Counted from the stretch's first letter, positions 7,483 to 16,932 are shown. The stretch: DNA of 64,000 nt from Microbacterium sp. APC 3901 (GCF_030407765.1 NZ_JASDCU010000002.1:124001-188000); one strand, 5' to 3'. Numbers and translations are program-made. The notes: a model not told the origin generated them from the sequence alone.

Positions 7483-9056
7483 ATGGTCCCCGGCGGCTTC
7501 GACGTCACGTCCAGCACGACGCGGTTGACGTCGCGAACGCCGTTGGTGATGCGGTTCGAGATCTTCGAGAGCACGTCGTACGGCAGACGGGTCCAGTCGG
7601 CGGTCATGGCGTCTTCGCTCGACACCGGACGCAGCACGATCGGGTGGCCGTAGGTGCGGCCGTCGCCCTGCACGCCCACCGAGCGCACATCGGCGAGCAG
7701 CACGACGGGGCACTGCCAGATGTCCTGGTCGAGGCCCGCCTTGGTGAGCTCCTCACGCGCGATCGCATCGGCTTCGCGCAGGATCTCGAGGCGATCCTGC
7801 GTGACCTCGCCGATGATGCGGATGCCGAGGCCGGGTCCGGGGAACGGCTGGCGGCCGACGATCGCCTCGGGGATGCCGAGCTCGCGCCCGATCGCGCGGA
7901 CCTCGTCCTTGAACAGGGCGCGCAGCGGCTCGATGAGCTCGAAATCGAGGTCGTCGGGGAGCCCGCCGACGTTGTGGTGCGACTTGATGTTCGCGGTGCC
8001 TGCGCCGCCGCCGGACTCGACGACATCGGGGTAGAGGGTGCCCTGCACGAGGAACTTGACCGGGGCGCCGCCCGAGGCCTTCGCCTCGGCGACGAGGTCG
8101 AGCTGCACCTTCTCGAAGGCGCGGATGAACTCGCGACCGATGATCTTGCGCTTCTCCTCCGGGTCGGTGACGCCCGCGAGGTGACCGAGGAAGACGTCTG
8201 CCGCGTCGACCGTGATCAGACGGACTCCGGTCGACTCGACGTAGTCCTTCTCGACCTGCTCGCGCTCGCCCTTGCGGAGGAGCCCGTGGTCGACGAACAC
8301 CGCGGTGAGCTGGTCGCCGATCGCCTTGTGCACGAGGGCAGTCGAGACCGCCGAGTCGACGCCGCCGGAGAGCGCCGAGATGACGCGCGCGTCACCCACC
8401 TGCTCGCGGATGCGCTCGACCTGCTCGGCGATCACGTTGTCGCTGTTCCAGTCGGAGGCGAGTCCCGCACCCTTGTGCAGGAAGTTCTCGATCACACGCT
8501 GGCCGTGGTCGGAGTGCTTCACCTCGGGGTGCCACTGCACGCCGTAGAAGCCACGCTCCTCGTTCGCGAACGCCGCGACCTTGGTGGCGTCGGTCGTGGC
8601 GAGCACGTCGAAGCCCTCCGGCGCCTTGGCGACCTGGTCGCCATGGCTCATCCATACGTTCTGCTCGGCGGGCTGGCCGGCGAGCAGCGTGCCGCCGTCA
8701 CCCGAGATGACGGCATCCGTCGCGCCGTACTCGCGGAGGCCGGTGTTCGCGACCTCGCCACCCAGGGTCTGCGCCATGTACTGGAAGCCGTAGCAGATGC
8801 CGAGCGTGGGCACGCCGAGATCGAAGACGGCGGGGTCGAGGCGGGGAGCGCCCTCCTCGTAGACCGATGACGGACCACCAGAGAGGATGATCGCGACCGG
8901 GTTCTTCTCGGCGATCTCCGCGGCCGTGGCGGTGTGCGGCACGATCTCGCTGTAGACACCGGCCTCACGCACTCGACGGGCGATCAGCTGAGCGTACTGC
9001 GCGCCGAAATCGACGACGAGTGCGGGGCGCTGCTGGGTCTCGGACTGCTCGGTCAA
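7470..9056 (-). CDS. guaA: GMP synthase (glutamine-hydrolysing)
   Basis: A 528-residue two-domain enzyme converting XMP, ATP and glutamine to GMP. The class I glutamine amidotransferase domain (about 10-205) shows GICYGFQ with nucleophile Cys88 and the QWHPEV His-Glu pair. The ATP pyrophosphatase domain follows ([12 protein letters not shown]-loop near 230), then the dimerisation domain with GQPFPGPGL-like [13 protein letters not shown] and the C-terminal PPGTIEWE. Length and motifs match bacterial GuaA. It overlaps the DUF3817 gene upstream by 4 bases (ATGA), so both come from the same transcript. IMP dehydrogenase (guaB) is at 35717-37219. Confidence 0.97.
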   Translation of the reverse strand: MTEQSETQQRPALVVDFGAQYAQLIARRVREAGVYSEIVPHTATAAEIAEKNPVAIILSGGPSSVYEEGAPRLDPAVFDLGVPTLGICYGFQYMAQTLGGEVANTGLREYGATDAVISGDGGTLLAGQPAEQNVWMSHGDQVAKAPEGFDVLATTDATKVAAFANEERGFYGVQWHPEVKHSDHGQRVIENFLHKGAGLASDWNSDNVIAEQVERIREQVGDARVISALSGGVDSAVSTALVHKAIGDQLTAVFVDHGLLRKGEREQVEKDYVESTGVRLITVDAADVFLGHLAGVTDPEEKRKIIGREFIRAFEKVQLDLVAEAKASGGAPVKFLVQGTLYPDVVESGGGAGTANIKSHHNVGGLPDDLDFELIEPLRALFKDEVRAIGRELGIPEAIVGRQPFPGPGLGIRIIGEVTQDRLEILREADAIAREELTKAGLDQDIWQCPVVLLADVRSVGVQGDGRTYGHPIVLRPVSSEDAMTADWTRLPYDVLSKISNRITNGVRDVNRVVLDVTSKPPGTIEWE

Positions 9057-9565
9057 CGGGCACCTTCCGTAACAGGGGCGGAGGCCTCAGCGGCCTCACG
9101 GGTGGCGAGGTAGGTCTTGACTTCACGGGCGACGATGGCCTCCATGAAGAACGACAGCAGCGGGATGACACCGCCGAGCGCGAGCAGGATGAACCGCGGG
9201 AACGGCCAGCGCATCAGGCTCCACATGCGGAAGCACGCGAACAGGTACACGACGTAGAACCAGCCGTGGGCGACGAGGATGAACAGCGACACGTTGAATC
9301 CGTCGCCGAGGGAGGTCATCTCGCACGAGTTCGTCCAGGGTGCGAAGAGCGACCACCACTGGCAGTCCGCCCCGGCGAGGACGCCGGCGAACCACACGGG
9401 CCCACCAGACCCGCCGACGAACAGTTCGAGATGGATCGGCGTGTACTTCAGCACCATCTCGGTGACCAGCAGGAGCAGCATGACTCCGGTGATGATCGAC
9501 GCGATCTGGTAGAACTTCAGCGCACCACGGATCGCCGGAAAGCTGGCGACTTTCGGTTCGGGCAT
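9053..9565 (-). CDS. DUF3817 membrane protein upstream of guaA
   Basis: A 170-residue integral membrane protein with a hydrophilic start, a first helix around [20 protein letters not shown], a helix pair around [19 protein letters not shown] with the family's HGW motif, and a last helix [19 protein letters not shown]. Actinobacterial DUF3817 proteins are regularly encoded next to guaA; the function is unknown. The insertion [19 protein letters not shown] between helices contains two Cys that could pair outside the membrane. The ATG at 9565 is 6 bases after TAGACT, a leaderless arrangement, and the stop overlaps the guaA start. Confidence 0.85.
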   Translation of the reverse strand: MPEPKVASFPAIRGALKFYQIASIITGVMLLLLVTEMVLKYTPIHLELFVGGSGGPVWFAGVLAGADCQWWSLFAPWTNSCEMTSLGDGFNVSLFILVAHGWFYVVYLFACFRMWSLMRWPFPRFILLALGGVIPLLSFFMEAIVAREVKTYLATREAAEASAPVTEGAR

Positions 9566-9571
9566 GACTCC

Positions 9572-9577
9572 AGTCTA
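9572..9577 (-). promoter_or_regulatory. Leaderless -10 box of the DUF3817-guaA operon
   Basis: TAGACT, 6 bases, then the ATG at 9565. Confidence 0.6.
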
Positions 9578-9605
9578 GCCGGGGAGGATCCGGGGCGATT
9601 GCGGC

Positions 9606-10583
9606 TCAGGGAGCAGGTGGGCGCGCCACCAGCAGCTCCCCCGCGCCGGTCGCGTCGAGTGCTCCGGCGGCGTCCGGCACGAGCAGCGAGGAGCCGGCAC
9701 AGAGCCGCCGACCGTCGATCATGACCTCCCCCCGACTCACGATCACGATCGCGAAACCGCGTCCGACCACAGCCGCACCGTCGACGGGAATCCGCTCGAG
9801 CCGGAAGTACTCGTCGGCAGCCACGGGAAACACGGACCCGGACCCGGGGGCCGTGCTCACGAGCATCCGGAGCTCGTCGCGTGATCGCGCCGCCCTGTTC
9901 ACCGCGGCGAGCGCGAGGGCGAAGCCGAGGCCGAGGTGCCCGACAGCCGCGCCGTCGATTGCGAAGTCCCCCCACTCGAGCAGGATCGACAGGTCCTCCG
10001 GCTGCTGCAGCTCGAGCAGCAGCACACCGGCCCCGATCGCATGCAGCTCGCCCGGCGGCACCCAGACCACGTCACCCGGTGCGACCTCGACCTCGTGCAG
10101 CAGACCGAGCAACGTCGTCGCGTCCTGCCGATCGACGAGGGCGGCGAGATCAGCGGCCTCGACGCCCTGACGCAGGCCGACGTGCACCGTTCCGCCCTGC
10201 AGGATGTACCAGGCCTCGGCCTTTCCATGCGCGCGGCCGAGATGCGCCGCCGCGAAGTCGTCATGCGGGTGCGCATGCACGGGCAGCCGTTGTCCCGCAT
10301 CCAGCAGCTTCACCAGCAGCCGCGTGTCGGCGCCCCACCGCGCGACGTGCTCGTCGCCCAGCCAGGTGATCGGATCCTGCTCGACGGCGTCACGCAGCAC
10401 GCGACCGTCGGGGAGCGTGGTGAGACCGAGCTCGGGCTCGCCGCGAACCGTGGTCGTCGACCCGATCCAGTCCTCGGGCTCCCGAGGCGCATCACCGCCG
10501 TCGCCTCGGAAGGCGCTGATGCGCGCGCCGCCACGGTAGAAGCGCTCGGCCGGCCTATTCGACGGCAGCAGGATGGGGTTCAC
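9606..10583 (-). CDS. manA: Mannose-6-phosphate isomerase, class I
   Basis: A 325-residue zinc-dependent isomerase of the short (Bacillus-type) class I family, interconverting mannose-6-phosphate and fructose-6-phosphate. The cupin metal site is visible: LPVHAHPHDDF (two His), KAEAWYIL (Glu) and VWVPPGELHAIGAG (His). The N-terminal WIGSTTTV follows family usage. It is the last gene of the sugar operon and overlaps the preceding kinase gene by 4 bases (ATGA). Placement after an aldolase and an ADP-dependent kinase suggests that the transported sugar enters through mannose- or fructose-6-phosphate; that is inference. Confidence 0.88.
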   Translation of the reverse strand: MNPILLPSNRPAERFYRGGARISAFRGDGGDAPREPEDWIGSTTTVRGEPELGLTTLPDGRVLRDAVEQDPITWLGDEHVARWGADTRLLVKLLDAGQRLPVHAHPHDDFAAAHLGRAHGKAEAWYILQGGTVHVGLRQGVEAADLAALVDRQDATTLLGLLHEVEVAPGDVVWVPPGELHAIGAGVLLLELQQPEDLSILLEWGDFAIDGAAVGHLGLGFALALAAVNRAARSRDELRMLVSTAPGSGSVFPVAADEYFRLERIPVDGAAVVGRGFAIVIVSRGEVMIDGRRLCAGSSLLVPDAAGALDATGAGELLVARPPAP

Positions 10584-11788
10584 GCGTGCTCCTTCGATCG
10601 CACGGCTCCCGCGAGGAAGCCGCCGACGAACGTGTCTCCGAGACCGACGGTGGTGGGCGATGCGACATCGAGTGAGAATGCCGCGACGCCGACGGCATCC
10701 GGCAGAGCGGCCTCGACTGCGGCGACCAGGGCCTCCCCTCCCCCGTGGCGGGGCATCGCAGCCGTCTCATCGACGTCGTCCGCCCGCAGTGCGTCGCCGA
10801 CGCGGTAGCGGGTGGCGGCGACTCTCACGGCGCTGTCGAGCGCGGCACGATGTCGAACCGCATCCGGCCCTGTCGCGAACGCCCAGTACCGGGTGTGCAC
10901 GACCAGCGCCCGCGCCGGGATGATCATGTGCGCCTCGAGGAGCGCGCGGATGACGTCGGCCGGGTCGAGGAGGTTCACGGAACGCCCCAGATACTCCTGC
11001 AGCTCGTCCTCGTTCATGCCGTAGACGTCGATCTGCGGCAGCAGTCGTGCACGCACCGTCTCGGCGAAGTCGCGGGTGTAGAACCCTGCGTCCTCGTAGT
11101 AGACGAGGGAGTCGTGCGGAAGACTCCGCATGGCCCGCTGCACCTCGGCCAGCCGGAGTTCGAGCAGGTCGTGATCCTGCATGGTGTTGAACCCCGAGAC
11201 CAGGAAGACTCCTGCGTCGCTGAGAGCGGACGAGAGGTCGCCGGAGAGCAGCATCCGCCTGTTCGGCGGATCATTGGCGAAGATCAGTCGGTTGGGGGCG
11301 GGCGAGACCACATCGCCGTCCGTCAGCCGCACGTGCGCACCGACCGGGTACTGCACGATGAGGTGCGGATCGAGTGTGTCCTCTGTCGCCGACGAGATGT
11401 AGGAGATCGACTCCGGCAGCAGACGGCGTACGTTGTCGTCGATGCTGACGAGGTGCTGGACGCTCGGGATGCCGAGCGCATCGAGTACGAGGCCTGCCCG
11501 CACACCGGTGCCCCCGAGGGTGATCGAGTGCTCGAAGTGCGACACGAAGTCCTCGATCACCTGAGACGATGCGACGAACCTCTCCGCACCTGTTCCCGAG
11601 GCGACGAACGCCAGCACCGCAACCAGCAGGGAGCGTTCGTCGATGATCGGCGCCGTGGTGGTGAGTTCGTGCCGCCGCACACCGTGTGCGTGCGTCAGCC
11701 TGTCGAACACCGACGAATCCCACGTGAGCTCGTAGTCGACGGTGCCGCCGAGTCCGAGTACGAGCGTTCTGTCCACGTCGCCGATCAT
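10580..11788 (-). CDS. ADP-dependent phosphofructokinase/glucokinase family protein
   Basis: A 402-residue member of the ADP-dependent glucokinase/phosphofructokinase branch of the ribokinase fold, best known from archaea. The catalytic GXGD motif appears near the C-terminus (TTVGLGDTFVGGF), the nucleotide-site NEXE motif as GMNEDEL, and the substrate region as LGGTGVRAG and VSGFNTM. The HXE metal-binding motif of archaeal enzymes aligns with YYE here (VYYEDAGF), so the His is replaced. It lies between a ketose-bisphosphate aldolase and manA, consistent with phosphorylating fructose-6-phosphate or a related ketose phosphate before aldol cleavage. Phosphoryl donor and substrate cannot be settled from sequence. 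Confidence 0.8.
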   Translation of the reverse strand: MIGDVDRTLVLGLGGTVDYELTWDSSVFDRLTHAHGVRRHELTTTAPIIDERSLLVAVLAFVASGTGAERFVASSQVIEDFVSHFEHSITLGGTGVRAGLVLDALGIPSVQHLVSIDDNVRRLLPESISYISSATEDTLDPHLIVQYPVGAHVRLTDGDVVSPAPNRLIFANDPPNRRMLLSGDLSSALSDAGVFLVSGFNTMQDHDLLELRLAEVQRAMRSLPHDSLVYYEDAGFYTRDFAETVRARLLPQIDVYGMNEDELQEYLGRSVNLLDPADVIRALLEAHMIIPARALVVHTRYWAFATGPDAVRHRAALDSAVRVAATRYRVGDALRADDVDETAAMPRHGGGEALVAAVEAALPDAVGVAAFSLDVASPTTVGLGDTFVGGFLAGAVRSKEHA

Positions 11789-11805
11789 CCTTCCGAGGTC
11801 GAGGT

Positions 11806-12669
11806 TCAGTACAGCGAGGCCTTGCCGTCTGCACCGAACAGGTCGATCTTCTCAGCAGCCGTGGCCTTCATGGCTTCGAGCGCCATCGGCTGGATCGCGT
11901 TCGGCTCGCGCAGACGCCGATCGGTGCCGAGGATCTCACGCATGCGGTTGTGGTACGAGACCTTGATGTCGCTGGAGATGTTGATCTTGTTGACGCCCAG
12001 CTCGACCGCACGGCGGAGCTCGGCATCGGGGTTCGACGAACCGCCGTGCAGCACCAGGGGGATGCCGATCGCCGCCTTGATCTCTTCGAGCAGATCATGG
12101 CGCAGCTCGGGGTTCTTGTCGCTCGGGTACAGCCCGTGCGAGGTGCCGATCGCGATGGCGAGGCTGTCGACCCCGGTCTCCTCGACGAAGCGCACCGCGT
12201 CGGCCGGATTCGTGTAGATGATCTCTGCCGCGCCCGACTCGCCGTAGCTGTCGTTGGCCCCGATGGTGCCCAGCTCGCCCTCGACCTGGATGCCCACGGC
12301 GTGCGCGGCGTCGACGACCTTGCGGGTCAGCGCGACGTTCTCGTCGAACGGCAGCAGCGACGCATCGATCATGACGGAGGTGAAGCCGGCCTTGATCGCC
12401 GTGATGATCTGCTCGTAGCTGCCGCCGTGGTCCCAGTGGATCGCGACGGGCACGCTCGAGCGGTGCGCACGCGAGTGCATCGCGGCGATCAGATCAGTCG
12501 TGATGTGGGACACCTCGTCGGGGTGGATGGCGATGATGACCGGGGCGGCCTTCTCCTCGCTGATGTCCATGACGCCGTTGAACATCGCCCAGTCGCTGAT
12601 GTTGAACGCCGGGATGGCGAAGTTGTTCTCGTTGGCGACATCGAGGATGGATTTGCCGGTGTAGAGCAC
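11806..12669 (-). CDS. Class II ketose-bisphosphate aldolase (FbaA/GatY-like)
   Basis: A 287-residue zinc aldolase of the class II family, cleaving fructose-, tagatose- or a related ketose-1,6-bisphosphate into dihydroxyacetone phosphate and an aldehyde. Zinc and substrate motifs are in order: VAIHWDHGG (His), GFTSVMIDAS, VEGELGTIG, GTSHGLY (His), LVLHGGSS (His) and NKINISSD. The length and the short loops resemble GatY/KbaY-type enzymes more than the long E. coli FbaA type. The GTG at 12669 is preceded by AGGAG and begins VLYTGKSILDVANEN, a canonical N-terminus. It follows two sugar permease genes, so the transporter cargo should be its upstream substrate. Confidence 0.9.
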   Translation of the reverse strand: MLYTGKSILDVANENNFAIPAFNISDWAMFNGVMDISEEKAAPVIIAIHPDEVSHITTDLIAAMHSRAHRSSVPVAIHWDHGGSYEQIITAIKAGFTSVMIDASLLPFDENVALTRKVVDAAHAVGIQVEGELGTIGANDSYGESGAAEIIYTNPADAVRFVEETGVDSLAIAIGTSHGLYPSDKNPELRHDLLEEIKAAIGIPLVLHGGSSNPDAELRRAVELGVNKINISSDIKVSYHNRMREILGTDRRLREPNAIQPMALEAMKATAAEKIDLFGADGKASLY

Positions 12670-12713
12670 GTGTTTCTCCTGTTTCGTGGTGGTGGTGTGT
12701 CCGTCGGACGACG

Positions 12714-13559
12714 TCAGCTCTTCACGGACCCCGCCGTGAGACCGCTGATGAAGTACCGCTGGAAGATGAGGAAGAGGATGAGCACCGGGATCGACCCGAG
12801 CACGCTCATCGCCATGATCTGGTTCCACTCGTACGAGTGCTGGCCCATGAGCAGCTGGATGCCGATGGGCACGGTGCGCATGTCGATGGTCCGCGTCAGC
12901 GTGAGCGCGAAGAGGTACTCGTTCCACGCGATCATGAACGTGTAGATGCCGACGGAGACGATGCCGGGAACCGAGATCGGCACCAGGATCCGCCAGAGCG
13001 CAGTCATGGAGCCGGCGCCGTCGACGCGGACGGCTTCGTCGAGCTCCTTCGGGAGGGTGTTGAAGTACCCGGTCATCATGATGATCGCGTAGGGAAGCGT
13101 GAACACCATGTAGGTGAGGATCAGGCCGAGGTACGAGTTGTACAGCCCGAGCGCGACCATGAGCCCGAAGTACGGGATCAGCAGCGTGATCGGCGGCACG
13201 GCCTGCACGCTGACGATCACGACGTTCAGGATGCGCTTGCCCCGGAACTCGAACCGGCTGAACGCGTAGGCCGCCTGGATCGCCACCAGCAGGGTGAGTA
13301 TTGTGACCGACCCCGCCACGATGTAGCTGTTCAGGAAGAACCGCATGGTCTCGGGGTTCGTGAAGATCGCGATGTAGGCGTCGAACGAGAAGGTGTCGGT
13401 GATCAGCCGCGGAGGCAGCTCGAAGATCTGGGTGTTCGACTTGAACGAACTCGACAGCATCCACAGCACGGGACCGGCGGCGAAGACAGCGCCGATGATG
13501 AGACCGATGGTCAGGCCGGTCTTGGCGACACGGCGCTGGCCGAGGGCGGTGAGAGCCAT
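12714..13559 (-). CDS. Sugar ABC transporter permease (MalG type)
   Basis: A 281-residue carbohydrate permease with six predicted membrane helices. It has the binding-protein-dependent transport signature (EAA loop) as ELDEAVRVDGAGSMTALWRI, which contacts the ATPase. The large periplasmic-side loop after the first helix (SSSFKSNTQIFELPPRL) is typical of the MalG/CUT1 branch. ATG at 13559; the stop of the partner permease is 2 bases upstream. No ATPase is encoded here, so a shared MsiK-like ATPase elsewhere is likely, as is common in actinobacteria. Confidence 0.92.
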   Translation of the reverse strand: MALTALGQRRVAKTGLTIGLIIGAVFAAGPVLWMLSSSFKSNTQIFELPPRLITDTFSFDAYIAIFTNPETMRFFLNSYIVAGSVTILTLLVAIQAAYAFSRFEFRGKRILNVVIVSVQAVPPITLLIPYFGLMVALGLYNSYLGLILTYMVFTLPYAIIMMTGYFNTLPKELDEAVRVDGAGSMTALWRILVPISVPGIVSVGIYTFMIAWNEYLFALTLTRTIDMRTVPIGIQLLMGQHSYEWNQIMAMSVLGSIPVLILFLIFQRYFISGLTAGSVKS

Positions 13560-13561
13560 GA

Positions 13562-14485
13562 TCAGTCCCTCGCTTTCTGGTGACGGACGTAGAACACGGC
13601 GAGCACCATCGACATCAGCAGGACCAGCACCGCGGAGGTCGCCGCGAGCGAGAAGTCGTACTTGGCGAAGGCGAGCTTGTAGGTGAAGGTGCTGAGGACC
13701 TCTGTGACATCGATCGGTCCGCCGCCCGTGGTCATCCAGATGAGGGCGAACTGCTGCGACGTCCAGATCAGGTCGAGCAGCACGAGGCTGATGATGATGG
13801 GGCGCAGCTGCGGGATGGTCACGTTCCAGAACCGCTGCAGGCTGTTCGCGCCGTCGACGGTCGCGGCCTCGTGCAGTTCGGCAGGCACACCCTGGAGGCC
13901 TGCGAGCAGGCTCACCATGAAGAAGGGGTAGCCGGCCCAGATGTTGATGAAGATGATGGTGCCCAGCGCGAGCTGCGGAGAGGCGAGCCACTCGATGTCG
14001 GTGTTGAGCAGGAAGTTCACCACGCCGTTCGGAGCGAGGAGCATGCGCCACAGCACCGCGATCACCGCGACCGTGAAGAGCCACGGCAGCACGTACAGAG
14101 CCCGGAACAGGGAGCGAGAGAACCGACCGAGCAGCGGGCTGTTGAGCATCATCGCGAACGCGAGTCCGAGCACGAGGTGAGCGGCGACGCTCGCCACCGT
14201 GAAGAGGATGGTGTTGCCCGTCGCCTTCCAGAAGCCGGGATCCGAGAGGATCTCGACGTAGTTCCGGATTCCGACGAACTCGGGCGACTTGTTCAGGATC
14301 ACGTTGTCCTGGAACGAGTACCCGATGACCATCACGATCGGGATGATCATCAGCACGAACAGCAGGATGATCGTCGGGGAGAGGAATCCGTACGACTCCG
14401 TGGTCTTGCGCAGCTGTCGGCGTCGTCGCGACAGCGCGACCCCTGTGACGATCACCTCGGTGTCGTCGGACATCTTCAGGCTCAT
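13562..14485 (-). CDS. Sugar ABC transporter permease (MalF type)
   Basis: A 307-residue carbohydrate permease, partner of the MalG-type protein just downstream. A basic N-terminal tail (SRRRRQLRKTTES) precedes six membrane helices. The EAA loop reads ELHEAATVDGANSLQRFWNV. The MSLKMSDD start at 14485 is chosen for its GGAG (GGAGCACCGGTTCCC); an ATG 12 codons upstream has no such site. It belongs to the CUT1 family, which imports oligosaccharides or monosaccharides. Confidence 0.92.
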   Translation of the reverse strand: MSLKMSDDTEVIVTGVALSRRRRQLRKTTESYGFLSPTIILLFVLMIIPIVMVIGYSFQDNVILNKSPEFVGIRNYVEILSDPGFWKATGNTILFTVASVAAHLVLGLAFAMMLNSPLLGRFSRSLFRALYVLPWLFTVAVIAVLWRMLLAPNGVVNFLLNTDIEWLASPQLALGTIIFINIWAGYPFFMVSLLAGLQGVPAELHEAATVDGANSLQRFWNVTIPQLRPIIISLVLLDLIWTSQQFALIWMTTGGGPIDVTEVLSTFTYKLAFAKYDFSLAATSAVLVLLMSMVLAVFYVRHQKARD

Positions 14486-14568
14486 GGGAACCGGTGCTCC
14501 TTGGTTGGTCGGGTGCCGCACCGCACTCGTCGCGGTGCGGCACCCCGTTCAGGTGGGGAGACGGTGGA

Positions 14569-15864
14569 TCAGAACTCGCCGACCCACTCCTCCTGTGCCT
14601 TCTGGAGCGCGTCGTCGATCGACTGCTGCCCGTCGAAGGCCGACTGCAGCTGCTCTCCGAGCTGACGCATCAGCTCTTCGGCGACGGGGAGGCCGGTGAA
14701 CTCGTTCGCGGGGTAACCGGCCTGGTAGATCTCGAACGCCTGCGCGAACAGCTCATCGTCCTCCACGAATCCGGGAACCGATGTCGAGTTGCCGGGGAAG
14801 GCGTTGGCCATCGTCGAGAGCTCCGAATTGGTCTGCTCGCTCATCAGGAACTCGACCAGCTTGAACGCGGCCTCCTTGTGCTCCGAGTTCTCGGCCACGC
14901 CGATGCCCCAGGATGCGTAGGGGATGCCCCGCTCGCCGTCATAGCCGTCCTCTGCCGGCAGCGCCGAGATCGAGAACTGCAGGTCGGGGTTCGTCTCGCG
15001 GATCAGATTGATGTGCGCCAGCGAATCGATCATCATGCCGACGCGGCCGTTCGTGAACTCCTCGACCTTGTCCTGCTCCTTCATCGTGAAGGAACCCGAG
15101 GCGATCGAGCCGTCGTCCCACATGCCGCCGATGAAATCGACCGCAGAGGTCACGTCGTCGTTGGTCAGATCGGGCTGACCGTCTTTCAGCATCGAGCCGC
15201 CCGAGGCCCAGACCCACGACATGACGTCGTTCTGCACGCCGTTCGGAGCCTCCAGCGACAGCGGGAGGACCCAGCCCGAGACATCGCCGCCGAGCGCCGA
15301 GACCTTCGACGCCGCATCCGCGAACTCCGTGCGGGTGGTGGGCGGAGCAGTGACGCCCGCCTCTGCCAGCAGGGTGTCGTTCGTGAACATCGGGTAGACG
15401 AAGTTCACGACCGGGATCATATAGGTGCTGCCATCGACCTGGATCTGGCTGGCGAGCTCGCTGTCGTCGTAGTCGTATTCCTCCATGAGCGCGCTCAGGT
15501 CTGCGATGACGCCCTGAGAGGCGAAGTCGTTGACCCACGCGCCGTCGAGGCCGACGACGTCGGGCATCGTGCCGGACGCCGCTCCGGCGAAGAGCTGCTC
15601 CTTGGTCGATGCGTAGGGTCCGCTCACGAGCTCGACCGTGATGCCAGGGTTCGCATCTTCGAACTCATCGATGAGCGCCCGGAACTCGCCGTCGGGGAGT
15701 TCGGGCTCCCACCACTGCGCGAATTCGATCGTGACGTCTCCGCCGTCCCCGCCGTCGGTTCCGCTGTCGCCTGCCGCGCACCCAGCCACGGCCAGGACTG
15801 TCACGGCTGCTGTCGCGGCGCCCGCGAACGTGAGAATGCGTCGCCCTCGTCCCACTGTGATCAT
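14569..15864 (-). CDS. Extracellular sugar-binding lipoprotein of the ABC transporter
   Basis: A 431-residue family 1 solute-binding protein. The N-terminus is a lipoprotein signal: basic GRGRR, a hydrophobic stretch and the lipobox VAGC followed by a Gly/Asp-rich linker. The mature part contains FAQWWEPELPDGEF, a central LIDEFEDANPG and late YASWGIGVAENSEHKEAA, as in CUT1 binding proteins. ATG at 15864 has a strong GAGGAG; an upstream in-frame ATG at 15915 would add a charged extension before the signal peptide. It is the first gene of the sugar operon and is probably controlled by the divergent DeoR regulator. Confidence 0.93.
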   Translation of the reverse strand: MITVGRGRRILTFAGAATAAVTVLAVAGCAAGDSGTDGGDGGDVTIEFAQWWEPELPDGEFRALIDEFEDANPGITVELVSGPYASTKEQLFAGAASGTMPDVVGLDGAWVNDFASQGVIADLSALMEEYDYDDSELASQIQVDGSTYMIPVVNFVYPMFTNDTLLAEAGVTAPPTTRTEFADAASKVSALGGDVSGWVLPLSLEAPNGVQNDVMSWVWASGGSMLKDGQPDLTNDDVTSAVDFIGGMWDDGSIASGSFTMKEQDKVEEFTNGRVGMMIDSLAHINLIRETNPDLQFSISALPAEDGYDGERGIPYASWGIGVAENSEHKEAAFKLVEFLMSEQTNSELSTMANAFPGNSTSVPGFVEDDELFAQAFEIYQAGYPANEFTGLPVAEELMRQLGEQLQSAFDGQQSIDDALQKAQEEWVGEF

Positions 15865-15948
15865 CACTTCTCCTCTTCGAGATCGTGCCGCATACGCGCT
15901 TCGATGCTTGTTCATGCGGTTTTGAGCAATGTTATGCCGTCATTTGCC

Positions 15949-15965
15949 GAAACGTCAAGCGTTTC
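15949..15965. promoter_or_regulatory. Inverted repeat, candidate DeoR-family operator
   Basis: GAAACG-N5-CGTTTC between the divergent sugar operon and DeoR gene. The CGTTTC/GAAACG half-sites resemble DeoR/GlpR-type operators. Confidence 0.5.
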
Positions 15966-15976
15966 TTTGCGCTATT

Positions 15977-16002
15977 CGATGGATGTACTCACAGATCCAT
16001 CG
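15977..16002. promoter_or_regulatory. Second inverted repeat in the sugar operon/deoR intergenic region
   Basis: CGATGGAT-N10-ATCCATCG, a perfect 8-bp dyad with about one helical turn between half-sites, centred between the two divergent genes. Confidence 0.5.
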
Positions 16003-16113
16003 CTACATCGCCGTCACGACGGGCACAGAACGCGACGGTGCCGACCCGTCCAATCTGCTGTTTTCTGCTGAACTCTGCCGACTTTGCCGCTCTTATGTGC
16101 TAGAGATGTGTGC

Positions 16114-16923
16114 ATGGAAGCAACCGCACCGTCGCCCAAGCGCCGCCTCCCGGCGGGCCGGAAGGCGGATCTCGCCTCGTACGTCGAGCAGGTGGGAGAA
16201 GTGACCGTCGGCGGCCTCGCCGAGCACTTCCATGTCTCGATCGACACGATCCGTCGTGATCTCGACCAGCTCGACCGTGAGGGCGTCGTCATCCGTACCC
16301 ACGGAGGAGCTGTCAGCGCGGAGGGGCAGCTGAAGGACCGCGCGCTCGACGTCCGCCTGCGGATGCAGACCGAGGAGAAGGAGACGATCGCGCGCCTCGC
16401 CGCGGGACTCATCGACGACGGAGCGGTCGTGATGCTCAACGCCGGAACCACCACGCTGGCCCTCGCGCGGGCTCTTCGCAATCACCGCGACCTCACGATC
16501 GCCACCAACAACCTGCGGATCCCCGCCGAGATCCCCCCCTCCGCCTTCCGCGACCTCTACGTGTTCGGCGGCGCCGTCCGCGCGATCACGCAGGCCACCA
16601 CCGGTCCCGTCACGTTCATGATGACCCCGGGGGGACCGGAGGTCGACATCCGCTGCGATCTGGCGCTGATCGCCGTGGGGGCCATCGACGAGGCGGGCTT
16701 CTCGACGTCGAACATGGGCGACGCGAACATGATGGCCGAGATGATCCAGCGCGCCGACCGCACCGCGATCCTCGCCGACTCGTCGAAGTTCGGGCGACGA
16801 CTGTTCGCCCAGGTCACGACCCTCGACCGGGCCGACTACCTGGTCACGGACGCTCCTCCTTCGCCTGCCTTCGCCACCGCGCTCGCTCAGGCAGAGGTCG
16901 AGGTCGTCAGCCCCTCAGCCTGA
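16114..16923 (+). CDS. DeoR/GlpR-family transcriptional repressor
   Basis: A 269-residue regulator. The N-terminal winged helix is complete (about residues 18-70: RKADLASYVEQVGEVTVGGLA, then SIDTIRRDLDQLDREGVVIRTHGGAV, the DeoR signature). The C-terminal phosphosugar-sensing domain has NAGTTTLALARAL and ends DSSKFGRRLFAQVTTLDRADYLVTD. DeoR proteins usually repress sugar operons and are relieved by a phosphorylated intermediate. Position and orientation make the adjacent sugar operon the likely target. Its 3' end comes within 9 bases of the convergent DUF2510 gene. Confidence 0.92.
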   Translation: MEATAPSPKRRLPAGRKADLASYVEQVGEVTVGGLAEHFHVSIDTIRRDLDQLDREGVVIRTHGGAVSAEGQLKDRALDVRLRMQTEEKETIARLAAGLIDDGAVVMLNAGTTTLALARALRNHRDLTIATNNLRIPAEIPPSAFRDLYVFGGAVRAITQATTGPVTFMMTPGGPEVDIRCDLALIAVGAIDEAGFSTSNMGDANMMAEMIQRADRTAILADSSKFGRRLFAQVTTLDRADYLVTDAPPSPAFATALAQAEVEVVSPSA

Positions 16924-16932
16924 CCGCTCTCG

